NCBI RefSeq assembly: GCF_963678635.1
Contig: NC_087062.1
Coordinates: 82,918,012-82,982,011 of the forward strand
Length of the DNA stretch: 64,000 nucleotides
DNA from: Symsagittifera roscoffensis
Taxonomy: Eukaryota > Xenacoelomorpha > Acoela > Convolutidae
Direction: 5' to 3'
In this document: one piece after another, positions 20,328 to 32,839 of the stretch
Numbering within the stretch: position 1 is the stretch's first letter
Layout: each line of letters starts with the position of its first letter
Position numbers and translations under genes: made by a program
Notes under the pieces: generated by a model
What the model was told of the DNA's origin: nothing
Databases searched by the model: none
What the model saw: the letters and a program-made list of their open reading frames with translations, nothing else

Positions 20328-21655
20328 TCCGACTTTCGTAACGAAAGTAATATAATATTTGTGCTCGGGGTGGGTTTTTTTCCTTCAGAGAAATTTCGAC
20401 TTTTTAACTGCCATTTTTGATAGAACTTTTATATCATTCGAAAGGTATCGTTGTCTTGAGCTTAAAATAGAAAAAATATTGTGGGTTTAACGACGGCCAT
20501 TTCAGCCAATTTGGGACAATTCACGTGCGACATTTTTTGCGCAATTAACGCGTAAGAGGAGATTAAATCCGTCTTAAAATCGTTCCAAGTTGGTTGCATG
20601 AAGCTTATTTGCCATTATTGATTTGTTAATAGGAGCGAAATCTTCAAAATCACGTTGTACTTTATATGGCATGTGGGGGAAAATTTCCACAAAAAACCTC
20701 AAATTTGAAAAATAATTCATTTTATTTGTTTATATTTATTTTTTTCATGTTATTACTGCTCCATAGACCTTAGAAAGCAGTCGGAATATTCAATCCAAAC
20801 CGAATTTTAATAGAGAAAATTCGATTATGATGAATTTTTGTTGACGAAAATAATGCCAAACAATTGATTATCATGGCACAATTAGACAACGCAATGGATT
20901 TTATTCCATTTTTATCGATTAGTTTTGAAAAAGAAAAATCCATAAAAATCCATTATAATCGATTATAATTCAGTTTTGTTGTCAACAGGATGGTTTTTTT
21001 TGTAAGTAAAATCCATGAGAATTGGTTAAATTTTGTTAATAGTGACTCTGCTTTCTGCAATTTTCTGCAAAACTCGAACAAACATCCAGGGGCGGCCAAT
21101 GTGTAGTTGTAGTAAATTTAGAAATACCAATATGTAGTTTTTCTCCAGAAATTTGCCTGTAGCGCTAAAAATTTGGTCGAAATACGTTCTTTTTAGTATT
21201 GTGGGACTTTTTTGAAAGCGCCGCCCCCTCCCACGTCCCCCACACGTCCCCCCATACGTCCCCCCACAACACGCCCATACCACTCCCTTACTTTAAACAA
21301 GGGTTTGGTGAATAAAACTCAATTAAAATAATAACAAAAATACGTAACTTTTTATAAGGTTTTAATAAAAGGTTTATGATCCATTATAATCGGTTAAAAT
21401 TAAATACTTTTCTTCAGATAAAATTTTTTGAAAAAAAGTTGAAGATCATCGATTATAATCGATTATAATCCATTTTTTTGGATTTTTTTTTGCTTAAAAA
21501 AATAGTATGATTATGATTCATTTTTAATCGATTATAATCGATTATTTTTGTTATTTTATAGAGACTGACAATGAAAATCCAATACAATCGATTATTATCC
21601 ATGAGGGCATCGATAAACTTCAGTGCGGGAGGGCTTCGCCCTGATACGAGCAGTC
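20324..21655 (+). repeat. Third, interrupted copy of the 545-bp repeat
   Basis: From 20324 the right-arm unit starts again head-to-tail (TTGTTCCGACTTTCG) and runs, more diverged, to 20792. Its last ~25 bp (GGGCTTCGCCCTGATACG, then AGCAGTC) appear only at 21631-21655. The 838 bp in between are foreign to the repeat and look like a later insertion or expansion. No clear target-site duplication is seen. Confidence 0.7.
21221..21275 (-). other. G-rich minisatellite with G-quadruplex potential
   Basis: The + strand reads as repeats of ACGTCCCCCC with a period of about 12. The - strand therefore has at least four runs of 3-6 G separated by 4-6-nt loops, the classic G-quadruplex pattern. It sits isolated inside very AT-rich sequence. 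Confidence 0.6.
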
Positions 21656-22860
21656 ATGTTTTGTATAAATGAACGAATCATCAATATCAGTCATATTTTT
21701 CAGTAAAATTTGAATACGAATACTTTATTTGGCGAAAACGGAAGCTTCCGAATACTGTGGAATATCGTGAAGTTTTTCAGAAAATTCTTTTACATTTAAA
21801 TCTTTGAGCTAGTAATTTTTATCGATAATAAAATTTCCAAGTTTTTTATCTATTCGAGAAAATCACGGATTACCTGTGTTGCCTTAAATTTCTGGAAGAT
21901 CTTAGATTGCTTTCAAAGAACCTTCGCGGAAACAACTGAAAGTCTAGAAAACCTTTTTCTTTTTGTTCTCTAGAGAAATATTATCTAAAAACAGTATTTG
22001 TGAACTCATACGTAACCCGTTGAGACAATTTGCGGCAATCCAAGCTTACATTGAAATTCACTTCGTAAAACGAACGAAATCAAGTACGATGAAAAAAGTT
22101 CAGCAAACCCGCATCCAGTTTCAAGCGCTAATAATCGATTATATTACGATTTTAGTACCAGTCTCACTATAATTGAGAAACAATCAGTTTTAATCAATTA
22201 ATAATCGATTATAATTGATTATTTATTCGTCTATTTTTTTATACAATTATAATCGATTATAATTGATTATAATCCATTATTTTTATTCAAATTTCTATTT
22301 TATTAGTTTTGCACAAAAATCCATTATAATTGATTATAATTGATTATAATCCCTTTTGTTTGTCCATTTTTGTCTTCGAAGTTGCATCTAAATTGCTCAT
22401 ATTTTATGCTTTTTGTGTACGTTGGTTCCTATGAAAAATGAGAAAAATGTTTTAAAAGTTTTCCAATTAATTCAAATTTAAAAAAAAAATTCATTTCTTC
22501 CCCATTAGAGTTGTTTTGTGATGCATATTTTAAGCTTTTTTAAACACCAAAACATCAGCAGATTGATTTAGTTGCATGATTGATTCGGAAAATTTAGTTT
22601 TCATCTACCGCGAGAACCTTTCCATTCATATGAAAGGATCTCTATGAAACTTTTGTTTTGTTTCGTGGTATAACTTTGTGTTCAGATGAACCAAAGTGTT
22701 CAAGAGATCTCTCTTTCATTTTTTTTATTGACACAAAAAAATAACCCATAAGATATATTTCGAATATAAGAAAATTTCGACAAAATGAGAGATTATACTC
22801 TATTATAATTGAATTTAAGGGTTTTTAGTAAGAACTATAATCAATTATAATCAATTATAA

Positions 22861-23036
22861 TCGATTATAAGAGATAATAGTCTCTTGGAAAATATCACGA
22901 TTATAATCAATTATAAATCCCTTAAAGACCTAACTTTGTTAATTATAATCAATTATAAGAGATAATAATCTCTTGGAAAATATCACGATTATAATCAATT
23001 ATAAATCCCTTAAAGACCTAATTTTGGTAATAATAA
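22861..23036. repeat. 88-bp tandem duplication
   Basis: Two nearly identical 88-bp units are built around GAGATAATARTCTCTTGG, starting at 22871 and 22959. Both contain the AT-rich decamer. This shows how the surrounding array has grown. Confidence 0.8.
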
Positions 23037-23394
23037 TCGATTATATTTGCCAAAAAATCTTCATAATAATCCGTTATAATCGATTATTTACGCCTAAACT
23101 TGGATGCGGAAAAATTCAAGCTCTTTTTACAGTTGAGGAACTAATCATTTCAGCTGATTCGCGTAAAATATTTGCAGAAGAAATGTTTGCAATTGCGATA
23201 GTCGAAAATCATTGCTGAGTTGAGGATAAATTCAACTAAAAAAATAATTACGGGAGAAAAGTACGCTGCGCTTTCGGTATTAACAAAAAGTGTAAATAAA
23301 GACACATGACGGTGCCCGCAGCGAGCACCCATGGATCATAATCGATTATATTGTCATAATATGGTCAGCATCTATAAAATGACAAAATAATCGA

Positions 23395-23485
23395 TTATAA
23401 TCCATTAAAAATGGATTATAACCCTAATATTTTTTATCCCAATAAAATCCATTATAATCGATTTTTATCGATTATAATGGATTTT
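23395..23485. repeat. Two perfect AT-rich palindromes
   Basis: Positions 23444-23462 and 23467-23485 are perfect 19-bp inverted arms around a TTTT loop. Positions 23395-23405 and 23411-23421 form 11-bp arms around TAAAA. Both are capable of cruciform extrusion. Confidence 0.8.
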
Positions 23486-23490
23486 TTCGA

Positions 23491-24840
23491 GGAGTTATTC
23501 ATGAAATTTACAATTTTGTTCAAAATTATTTCATTTCATGTTTAGTGTAGTTGCTACGTGTTATGTTTCATAAAATGTTACATTTAAGAAAAACAATTAT
23601 ATATTTTTTTGTCTCTACTTTTTCTAATTCATCGCAGTTTAACACTTCATTTTACTGTTTTTTTACCACAAAAAGTAAAATTAAATTTTTATGGCTAAAA
23701 GCAAGCTTAAATATGCTATTGTAAGCCGACATGCTCACACCATATTAGTTCGAAATTAGAGCAAACATCAAAAATTTAAAACCGGTTTTTCTCGACACTA
23801 TAGAAAAATGTATACAATTTTCTAATGTCGTTCGAATCACGATTGAAACAGCTTTGATAATTTTATCACCAGACCCATTCCGATAATTATTTGCGGTGGC
23901 TGGTTTTGCGTGTAAAACAAAAACAAAATAAAAGAAAACTAAAACTTAGCCGAATACAAAGTGCTTTCGCTTTTATCCAATGATCGGAATAATAAACACG
24001 GCAGACACTATATGACAGACTTAAGTATTGCCTGTGGCTCAGAAGTTATGATTTTCTTGTGTCCGGACATTTGTGTCCCAGACAAAATTGTCCAAAAGAC
24101 CGAAAAACACCCCGACAAAACATCTCTAATCATTTGCGTTCCGAAAATTCTCTTGAGCCTTAAAATTTTTGAGTTAGTAAATTTGCACAATAATATTTTT
24201 GATTCCTTTCTGAATGAAAATTTATGTAATCTTTCAGGTTTGAAATCATTTTTTGTAACATTTTCCTAGGTTACATATTTGCCGAACAAAACGTCACACA
24301 AATATGCAAAGACCCAACCCTCGATGCGAATTACTTTTTTATTATTATTTGTAGGTCAATTATACCAATTGCGGCGGAGATTTTTGTCCAGTTTCTTATC
24401 TTTTTTAAGCTTAAAATCTACTTAAAAATTTAAAATATGCAACTTAGATCATTTTGTTTTCGACATAAAGTTTGGGGACTGATTTTTAAAAGATAATCAT
24501 AAAATTCTTGGAAAAAATGTCATCTTTTTTTTCAAACAAAAGGTAATCCTTAATTTAGAGTTAATTTAGTTTTTAATAAAAGTGTTGAAAAAAAGTATTC
24601 ACAAGACTGGAGCCAATTTGAAGTGAATTAGATTTTTTCAGTGGTTTTTACTAAAACTTGATTTATAAATTCAAGGATTAGCAGGTCTAAAGAAACGAAA
24701 TTTTATCACTAGTGGTTTAAAATTCAATAATTTCCTCGATATTGATAGTACCAGCAAAAAATGAGTCGTCAATATAATCAGTAGTGTATGAGTCAGCAGA
24801 GCTGGAAGGGGGGGAGTGGGGGTGGCTGACCGACACATAG
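23491..24840. other. Non-coding stretch, nothing recognised
   Basis: No supportable ORF, RNA gene or repeat family. Short open frames near 23961-24269 on either strand have no recognisable protein features. Confidence 0.4.
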
Positions 24841-24841
24841 C

Positions 24842-25420
24842 TAGAATATCCGGTCATCTAGCTCTTTTTTAAGATAGTGAATATTTTCCCAGATATTAAG
24901 ATAGTTTTTAGGCTTTCCCCATGTATTAGAATGTGTTATACCAAGTTTCAGATAGTAAACTTCAAAAAAAGTTTTAGCATCCGTATTTTCCATTATGTAA
25001 TAGGATAGTGTATAGACTTGTTCATGTCTTAAAGTTGGTATGAGAATATCCATGTATTAAGAAAAGGTATAGAGTCTATAAGAGTCTATATTTAAGATGC
25101 AATAAACATGTCCTCCATGTTTTAAGATCGGAAAGAGAACATCCGGTCACCTAGCTTTGTATTAAAATAGGCAAAAGATTTCCGCTGCATTAAGATAGAT
25201 TTAAAGTTTCCCAAGTATTAAGATGTGTTATGCCAACTTTTAGATGGTAAGTTTCAAAAAAATTGGGCGCGCGAATTTTTCGTGCATTAAGTTATGGTAT
25301 ATCTTTGTTCAAGTACTAAGGTTTGTAAACTAACTTTCATATGTTAAGATATAGCATAGAGTCTGTAAAATTTTAAGATGCAATATTTCAGTATCATGCT
25401 AAGAAAATGGTAAGAAAGTT
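24842..25420 (+). repeat. 295-bp tandem duplication composed of ~29-bp subrepeats
   Basis: Two diverged units begin with AGAAYATCCGGTCAYCTAGCT at 24842 and about 25137. Inside each, a degenerate ~28-30-bp unit recurs (TATTAAGATAG followed by T/A-rich sequence ending TTTCCCATG or similar). At least ten copies of the TTAAGAT core can be followed. Confidence 0.7.
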
Positions 25421-25697
25421 GGATTGCTTGTGCAGAAATCTCAAGTTTTTGGCTAATTTTTTTCCCTCGCTTCTTATCTCATTGTAAATTTCACTAATGC
25501 GACACACATTGGAACACAAATAATATTTTTCTTCATTTACCCCTAAGATTTTGGAATTCATTAAAATATGATCTAATATGAGCTAGGAAGCTTGTTATAT
25601 AGAGTCTGAATATCAAAAGAAAAGCAAATTTAACCACCCTCCTCATATTTTTCGATTTTTCGATTTGGCTTGTTCGTGAGCAGATTATTGGTGGACC

Positions 25698-26099
25698 ATG
25701 TTAATTTTTAATCGCTACGAGAACTTTATTGAATTATTTATTAGCCAGGATGAAAATACTTTTGAGAAATCTACAGCGGGGTACACTGCGATTGCACTCT
25801 ACCTTTATGCTATTGGAGGTAATATACCGACAGAGCCGTATGCTGCCTGTAGACAAAATTCCAGAAACAATTTTCAACCAGAAAAACATCGTCTTCAAAC
25901 TGGTGAAGGAGAAGGCGTTTATTTCATTTCGAAAAAACAACCTTACACAAACAGTCCCTCGTGGGTTGTTTCATCAAGAGTTTTTTTATACACGCGTCAA
26001 GAAAGGAAAGTTGACCCCCCATACGTGTTGTCAATCCTGTTGAATAGTGTGAAGATTTTTAGTTTGCTATTAATATGCACACATTTGTTTTCCAAATGA
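25698..26099 (+). CDS. Doubtful 133-aa ORF
   Basis: An open frame with no recognised domain, signal or neighbour support. A second frame (25729-26043, 104 aa) overlaps it, and the codon pattern favours neither. It may be a decayed transposon fragment or chance. Confidence 0.12.
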   Translation: MLIFNRYENFIELFISQDENTFEKSTAGYTAIALYLYAIGGNIPTEPYAACRQNSRNNFQPEKHRLQTGEGEGVYFISKKQPYTNSPSWVVSSRVFLYTRQERKVDPPYVLSILLNSVKIFSLLLICTHLFSK

Positions 26100-28740
26100 G
26101 GTTAAGTAAATGATGAACAAAAAAATTCAAAATGATCTATTGAAATATTTTGACTTTTAATGTTTTTATACATCCTAACTTGATTCGGGAAAACCGCCAG
26201 CACGAATTCTTCAATATGATGCGCGGCACACATTTTTCCTTGAGTCACAAAGTCTTTTTAAACTAAGGCAAAGTGATTTTTACATTTTCAAGAAAATTTA
26301 AATTTTGTTTCAACAAAACTTATCTGTGGTTTTATAACTAAATTTTTTTCATAAAACACCAAATAGATATCATTCTTTCTAAAGCAGTATAACACTGACG
26401 TGAGAACGAGGGGCCATTTTAAAAAAAATAATTGGTGTAGTGTTTATTTTTTAGGGTTAGTTAATCACAGCGATCTTGTTGGACATATGAAGAAATTTGC
26501 GGTAGGAAATGGAATCATAAAAATGGTTGGCGCTGTATGTTGGCTAGTTATTTTGGTGAAAAAAATCTTCTCATGGCTGACTAGATTAAATGGTGCGTAA
26601 GTTATTGTCTGGTGGTGATCAAGTGTCATTTATTTATTATCACAACCATGCAAAACCTTCCTAGAGTTTCTTGACTTTGTAAGCTACAATCGCAGACTTC
26701 AAGATTTTGATGTCGACAAAACTGTAACTGCACAAACATAAAAAATCCATGGAAACCGTGCCCACGAGATAAAATTGATCAATAAATCAAAATTTGACAA
26801 CACGGTGAAGGTCAATAAGACAGCTCCAACCAAGAACTCACCGAGATTCAAGTTCAACGACGTAATTGATAAACATGTTTTCAAAATGAAGAGTTCAAGA
26901 AAACAACATCTGATGATGAGCCATTAAAAATTAGATTTGTCACCCTACATAGTGCAAAACAGCGACTGTTGGAGATTAAATTTCACTTTCTAGGAGGAAT
27001 TCCACGTCGATTAACAAGTAGAGCGAGCTACTGAATTAGATACCGCCTGAATTTATTTGGCCTTGACAGTATCAACTAAAATTGAGTGTATGAACACTGA
27101 AGCAAACAATGTTTATTCTGAATGGTTACAAAATTCTAGCGATGAAAATTTTTTGCCTATGATGTGTTTAAATTCGTATCGCGTATTTGTTGCGAGAAAA
27201 AAAAACGTTGATAGTACCTCGTTACTTCAAAGTGGAATGGACTGGAACCGAAAAGATATACTGGATAAAAAACTAGATTTAAAGGGCCTATTATGAAAAA
27301 AAAATTCACTCAAAATGACAATGAAAGGTTCAAAAAAACACTAAAAACACACTGGAAAGAACGTGCTACAAATTAAAAAACGTAACGAGGGGACAAATTG
27401 TGGTTTTCGACTAATTGACAATCATATAAAAACATACGAACAAAACAAAAAATGATTCACGTTTTTTTATTGCAATCATCAGGTCTTAAATGATCACTTT
27501 TCTAGAAAAAAATTTTTGAATTGCATTTTTATTGCATTTTGCAGCTTGCTTAGATTACTGAAAAAAACAAGTGAGCTCAAAATTCAATTCAAATCATTGT
27601 TAGTACTTGTTAGGAACCATTTTCCAGACAAAGAAAAATAGTTTTTTGAATAGTTTTGACGTGTTTTTCAATTTTCTCTGAGACAAACTTGATTTTGTTC
27701 CACTCAACTACAGGTGATGTTTGTCGTGGATTTTTTAGATTATAAATTTTTATGAATTTTATTTCTATTATGAATATACAGCTCGTATATAAAATACGAG
27801 CTGAAGAGATTACTCCAAATACGGCATTCGGGACAGTCATATTTTGGACGCCAGCTGCAACTATTATTGACGTCATATATTGGTAAATGCTTTGAGGCCG
27901 ACTAAGTTTAAACTGTCAAAACCAGCTGGCATAATACGGACTAGATGTTGAGTGCGATGCGAGAACACCTTACGAGTTTTCACGATTGAGGTATTGTGCC
28001 AGTCGGTCATATTCTGAAGCTTGGCTTTCATTTTGGGGGAAAAGATAATTTTAAAAAAACTTGAAGTGGCAAAGTCATGCTCAACTTAATTGCAAGAACT
28101 GAAAAAATTCAATAAAATCCATGATTCGAGATATAATTGCTGGAAAATTGACCGAAAATTGTTTCAGAGTAAAATTGCTATTTGCAACTTTGCCGAAATC
28201 GATGAGCAAAAGAGAACCTTGACTGGGTAGGTTGACGGTTGAAGCTGTCCAATGGTCAAAACAATAAAACTATTTGAGTCAAAACTAGTTATTCCCTAAA
28301 ACTCCAAGTGTTGCTAGACTTACATTTTTTACTCAATTCTTGAGTCGCGTCACCATGTAAGTACTCATTTTAATTTCTTGAGCGTATTTTCACACATTCA
28401 TGCCCAGATAAGGCGGGTTCTAGGTTGATCCATCTGAAATGAATCAAAAGTCCACTGTCAAATGTCCAATGAAACGAACGCTATACTTCCGCTTCCGTTT
28501 TCAACTATGTTTTTAACAACGCTCGTGTATTTTAGATATTTAGAGAGACCTAGGCATGGGGTTTTCTTATTTCTAGAGTGGGAAGGTATTTTGGTAGTGG
28601 CGTTTAGGCTGTAGCACGATTTTGTAGTCCCATGTCTTAAGCGAACCCAATTGGCTCCGTCAGATTGTGGTACAAAAACACAAGAGCTAGTGTCCATGAC
28701 CCATGAGCTACTGGTTATCCGGCCTATTTCTCCTAATCTA
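26100..28740. other. Gene-poor stretch, nothing recognised
   Basis: Only short ORFs occur (such as 27057-27296, 79 aa), and none has a recognisable motif. The DNA may be an old transposon, but I cannot identify one. Confidence 0.35.
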
Positions 28741-28754
28741 ATATGTAACAAAAG

Positions 28755-29690
28755 CGGACCACTGTGACACTAGTGAATATGCTTGGAGTGATTTTTCTCG
28801 AGATTGGGACAAGTACTTGCCGCTGGTGGTGTAACATACAATAGCACGCAACACTCGACAACGGGGATCAGTCCATTCATGATGCTGACTCTCAGAAAAA
28901 GGGCAATGCCATTGAAAATCTTTTACCCAGAACACGAGCGACAAAAAATTATTTACCCCAGGCTTACGTGAGAGAGGCTATTATGGACAACAGGAGTTGA
29001 ATGAATTGTGTAGACGTAATACATCTCAAGCACAGATGAGACAACGCAAGAAATACGTTGAGAAGATACTACGGGCAAAACCGTACACTGTAGGACAGTA
29101 TTGCTGGGTGTTTCAGAATGCCATCACGCCAAAAGGAACAAAGAAATAATTGAAGAAATGGAGAGGAACGTTCATGATAACAGGGATACACCAGCAGGGT
29201 CGGTTCTATCGCTTGAGCAAAGAACCTGCGGCGCACTATGAAAATCTAAAGCCTCATGTCCCGAAACCGGAGGATTGCTGCGTGCCTCAAAACATAGAAG
29301 AGCTGGAGTACCCGATAGTGGAACCGGTATGCGAGGTGAACGAGAATGATACCAGAGAGAAGAACGATGGTAACAAGAACTCAAGCATGGGTGACAATGA
29401 GAAGATAGAAGTCCACTCGGATGAAAGTTTTTTTGCTTATGAGGATTGGAAGGAACCGGAGCAGAATGAGGGGCCGGAGTAGGTGGAAACAGACAAGTCT
29501 ATGTTCATGCAGACAAGAAGAGGCGAACGCAAGAAAAGCAGTCTGAGATACAACAGTTATGGTGATGACTTCTTGATTGACAAAAAAGCCAGACGAGATC
29601 GGGGCAGATTTGGTGAGCGTGGGTGACTTAGTCCCGACCAAGGAGTGGCAGATCATGGTTGATGATGAATCATTCTGGAAGGGGATCACA
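28755..29690 (+). pseudogene. Decayed Ty3/Gypsy integrase C-terminal region
   Basis: Read with several frame changes, the + strand gives the end of an integrase core (AWSDFSRDWDKYLPLVV) and a Gln/Arg/Lys-rich helix (QAQMRQRKKYVEK). A GPY/F-chromodomain-like module follows (YTVGQYCWVFQNAI, KWRGTFMI, GRFYRLSKEPAAHYENLKPH) and then an acidic tail. A stop codon (near 29148) and frameshifts break it. The longest intact piece is 29150-29482 (110 aa). This is a different Ty3/Gypsy lineage from the giant element. The catalytic core and RT upstream are missing or unrecognisable. Confidence 0.8.
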
Positions 29691-29714
29691 GTATACCAGA
29701 AAAAGAGATTGATC

Positions 29715-32400
29715 TAGAACAGAGCGTACAAATTTGAGAAATCTAGAGTGGATGTATGACGTGCCAGTAGGCGAAAAAGGAAGGACAAAGCAAGCAACAA
29801 GTCGACATAACTGCAGCTAGACACACGAAGATCGAAGCGGCCCATACATGATCGAAGGAAAGTGGCGTATGCGGAGAACCAACTGAAATCAATGGTGTAT
29901 CGCCTAACTCAAGAGAGAGGGAGATGGCCATTCTTGCGCCGAGGCTGGAAAATGTGACTGATGAGACAAAAGAGACGGCGCCCCCAATGATAAAAACAAG
30001 TGTGAGAGTTCATGCAGCCAAAAAGAAGACATTGGCGGTGGGAACTTTCGTCTCCTTAGCAATTGACACGAACATCAACAGTTTCTGGAAGGATCACGCC
30101 ACGGCAAAATTTAGAACGAGGAAGGCGCATGAGATCCTAGAGTTATTGAGTCCATGTTGGGAGACAAATTACATGGATAGATTGTTCTCTGCGGGGAAGA
30201 CCATTTTTGATAGGTTGATCCAGGACCTCTTGAGTATGTCAATCAACTTGTTGCTGGCATTATATCTGGTGTTCGCCAGATACTTTATTCAAAATGGACC
30301 GCGCCTTTATTTTTGAAGGGGTTTGGAGACCCCGAGATTGACGGACACTTTACGCTGAGCCTCCTAACGCAATGGAATTTTGCGTTGTTCCATCGTTTGA
30401 GGAAGTATGTGGACCCGATGGCCATGGCTAGAGCTCACCCAAGTCTTGAGACCTACTCCTACAAAAGTGCTGCGGGACTAGAAAGGCACCTGGTGGAGTA
30501 TCTCTTGATGCAAAACCAACACTTGGCAGGAGAAGAAACGGACCCGGGAAACAAGGAACTATGCCTTGCCAGACCTCTTGATTACGGCATACCGACACTC
30601 AGTGAGACATGTGAGCTTGCCAAGCAATCTAGATGGGACAGCAATGAACTGGTACAAGCAAGGACACCTGAGAGCCCAAGTGAGCGAGACAGTTTTGTTT
30701 GGAAAATCAAGGATCTCGAGTTGAAGGTGCTGAATTTTGGGGGGAAAGTGCAAGGCAGGATGGGGGTAAAACGTAAGGGCCCATCGGGGCTTACCCGAAG
30801 TTTTGGAAAATGAACCCTCTGAGAAATATGTTAGACAAATCAAGAAGTTACCGACCTGGAAAGAGGCCTTCGACTTGATAAGAAAGGAGCTGAAGATGAT
30901 TCTTGAGCCGGATATGCTGCCAGACACCTTTCCGGAATTCCCTACGGCGAAGCAATGACCTTGAGAATGAATAATTCAATGCCAGTACCGTCAATACAAG
31001 CTACAGTGGTCGTGTTCACGCATGCTTGGTGTCCCCTGTTTATTGAGTACTCCGCAGCTGCATAATTTGACTCAAGTGACTTCAAGATAAACTCATCGAC
31101 AAACGAGGCATGGAAAATGAGGTGGTCAAAGCCACTAAGATGCGACGTGCGTGACGTGAACAAAATGTTTGAGAAAGTCGGGTTCGAAAACAAGGAGCCA
31201 GTATATGATGATGGCTGAATAATAGTAGAAGAAGGACACTTGGGCCTGAATGCGGAATCCAGCTGCAGCACGAGGAAGCATCTGGCACCCTAAAGACTAA
31301 AAGACGTGGAGCTACAATATGAGGGACGTAGACTTGAAGCGGCTGGCGCTCTTGTTGTACCCCTCACGGAATGCATGAAGCCATAAACCAGTCACGCCTT
31401 CCCGTCTCTCAATTGGCACTCCTGGAAACAAGAGAAATTTTCCAGTGGAGAATAGGTTCGAGGATGCCTTGAAGCGAGAACATTCCCAAGCGGCCGACGG
31501 AGAAAGAATGGATAAAGCTCTCAGTGAATCCGAGGGGGACATGGTCACAGGCACGACCTCAGCTGAAGAGGTAGTGGCAGCGAACTACAGCCCTGGCACT
31601 ACGCTATAGCTGCTGCAAGACCTGAGCGTAGAAGAGTGGGCAGAAACCGCGACACCACCTATGGAATCCTCTCGAAAAAATCTGGAGTTACAACTTAACA
31701 GTCAACCGGTAGACATGGGCATGGTATTTTTAAGAAACGAGAGCAAAGAGGAGAACACCTTCGAGGGGAATAAATTGAGGTTCTTGAATACTCTGGATCG
31801 AGGAGGATGGCAAAAGTTCCAGAAGGTGGAGCGGAGAATAGATGTTGAGAAGTTCAAGGAGTAACTGTGCGACATAGTGATGGAGTTCGGAGGGCCCATC
31901 TTGATGGGAACTGGACAAGACAAAGTGGCGAGAGAAGAGTTGCTTAGCAAGATGATTCATATCCGGAAAACGACGCCGAATACTGAATCCAGATCCTGTA
32001 AATACAGCTCTACTCTGAAAAGAAAAGTGAAAAAAATAAAACTAGGACCAAGATGAGCAAAAAAGGTAAACCTATTTTTATAGCTAAACTTAATGTTATA
32101 CCTAAGGCTAAAAAGGGAAGAAAGGTGCTTGAGACAAGAGAACAGGGAAGGCAAGAGTCGGGAGAAGAGGAGGCTGCTTCGGTGATGATCGTGTCTACAC
32201 CTCCGAACAAAGAGTCACGGTCGATGAAAAGGAAGCGAGAGATTGAAGAAGTAAGTCCTTCAACGGAGGCGGTGTCGGAGGCGAATCTGAAAGATACATC
32301 TCGTTGGTTTTGGCAAGATGGAAGACTGCAGCTTACAGGGTCAACTCGAAACCCCTAGAAATTGGCGGAAGTGATTGTCGACATGGAACCTGCACCTAGC
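29715..32400 (+). pseudogene. Broken coding region downstream of the integrase remnant, unrecognised
   Basis: Open pieces follow the integrase tail on the same strand: 29924-30316 (130 aa), 30313-30813 (166 aa), 31661-31864 (67 aa) and 32053-32358 (101 aa). The first two overlap by 4 nt. The translations look like real protein (FWKDHATAKFRTRKAHEILELL; NFALFHRLRKYVDPMAMARA; a basic KRKREIEEVSPSTEA segment) but match no domain I know. The GC content is higher than that of the 5' neighbours and agrees with the integrase remnant, so they probably belong to the same element. Frames change every few hundred bases, so the region is dead. Confidence 0.5.
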
Positions 32401-32839
32401 CCGGTGACAGAAGAGGATTAAAAGCAACAGAGATTGAAGATGAAGAGAGGATCCACCAGTTGAAAAAGGAGGTGGGAGGTGGATGTTGGAAAGTAATGGG
32501 TCTTGAGAGCGTCGGACAACAAATATCGAAAGATCTCCTAGAGAAAAGACTCACGAGGAACAGTGCTCGTTTTTGGTCTATAGCTCTAGAACAATGAAGG
32601 CGCTAGATAATTTTCTAAAGAACCTGGATTGTGGAACATTCAGAAAGCGCCGGAGTTGAGCCACGCATCAGAAAGCAAAGGTGATCAAATTGAAGCTGAG
32701 GAGCCAATTAAGGCGAACGTGGGAAAAACTACTGCTGGAGTACTTCGAGAACGAAATTAAGGCACCCTCATCCACCCAGCCTCTGACGGCGAAACTTGTT
32801 GTTCACGTGATGCTTGGCTGGAGTTGCATAAGCTGAAAT

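Larger units (their letters stand above)
20930..23490. repeat. Dispersed array of a 10-bp AT-rich palindromic unit
   Basis: Blocks of the decamer TCGATTATAA and close variants (TTGATTATAA, TCCATTATAA) recur at about 20948, 21379, 21449, 21530, 22130, 22200, 22250, 22325, 22840-23040, 23090, 23340, 23390 and 23450. They are separated by ordinary sequence. They are self-complementary and I see them only in this interval. The array also lies on both sides of the split 545-bp repeat. Confidence 0.8.

Noticed and set aside
24808-24834. G-rich run as a second G-quadruplex
   Set aside because: Only two or three usable G runs with irregular loops; a weak case compared with 21221-21275.
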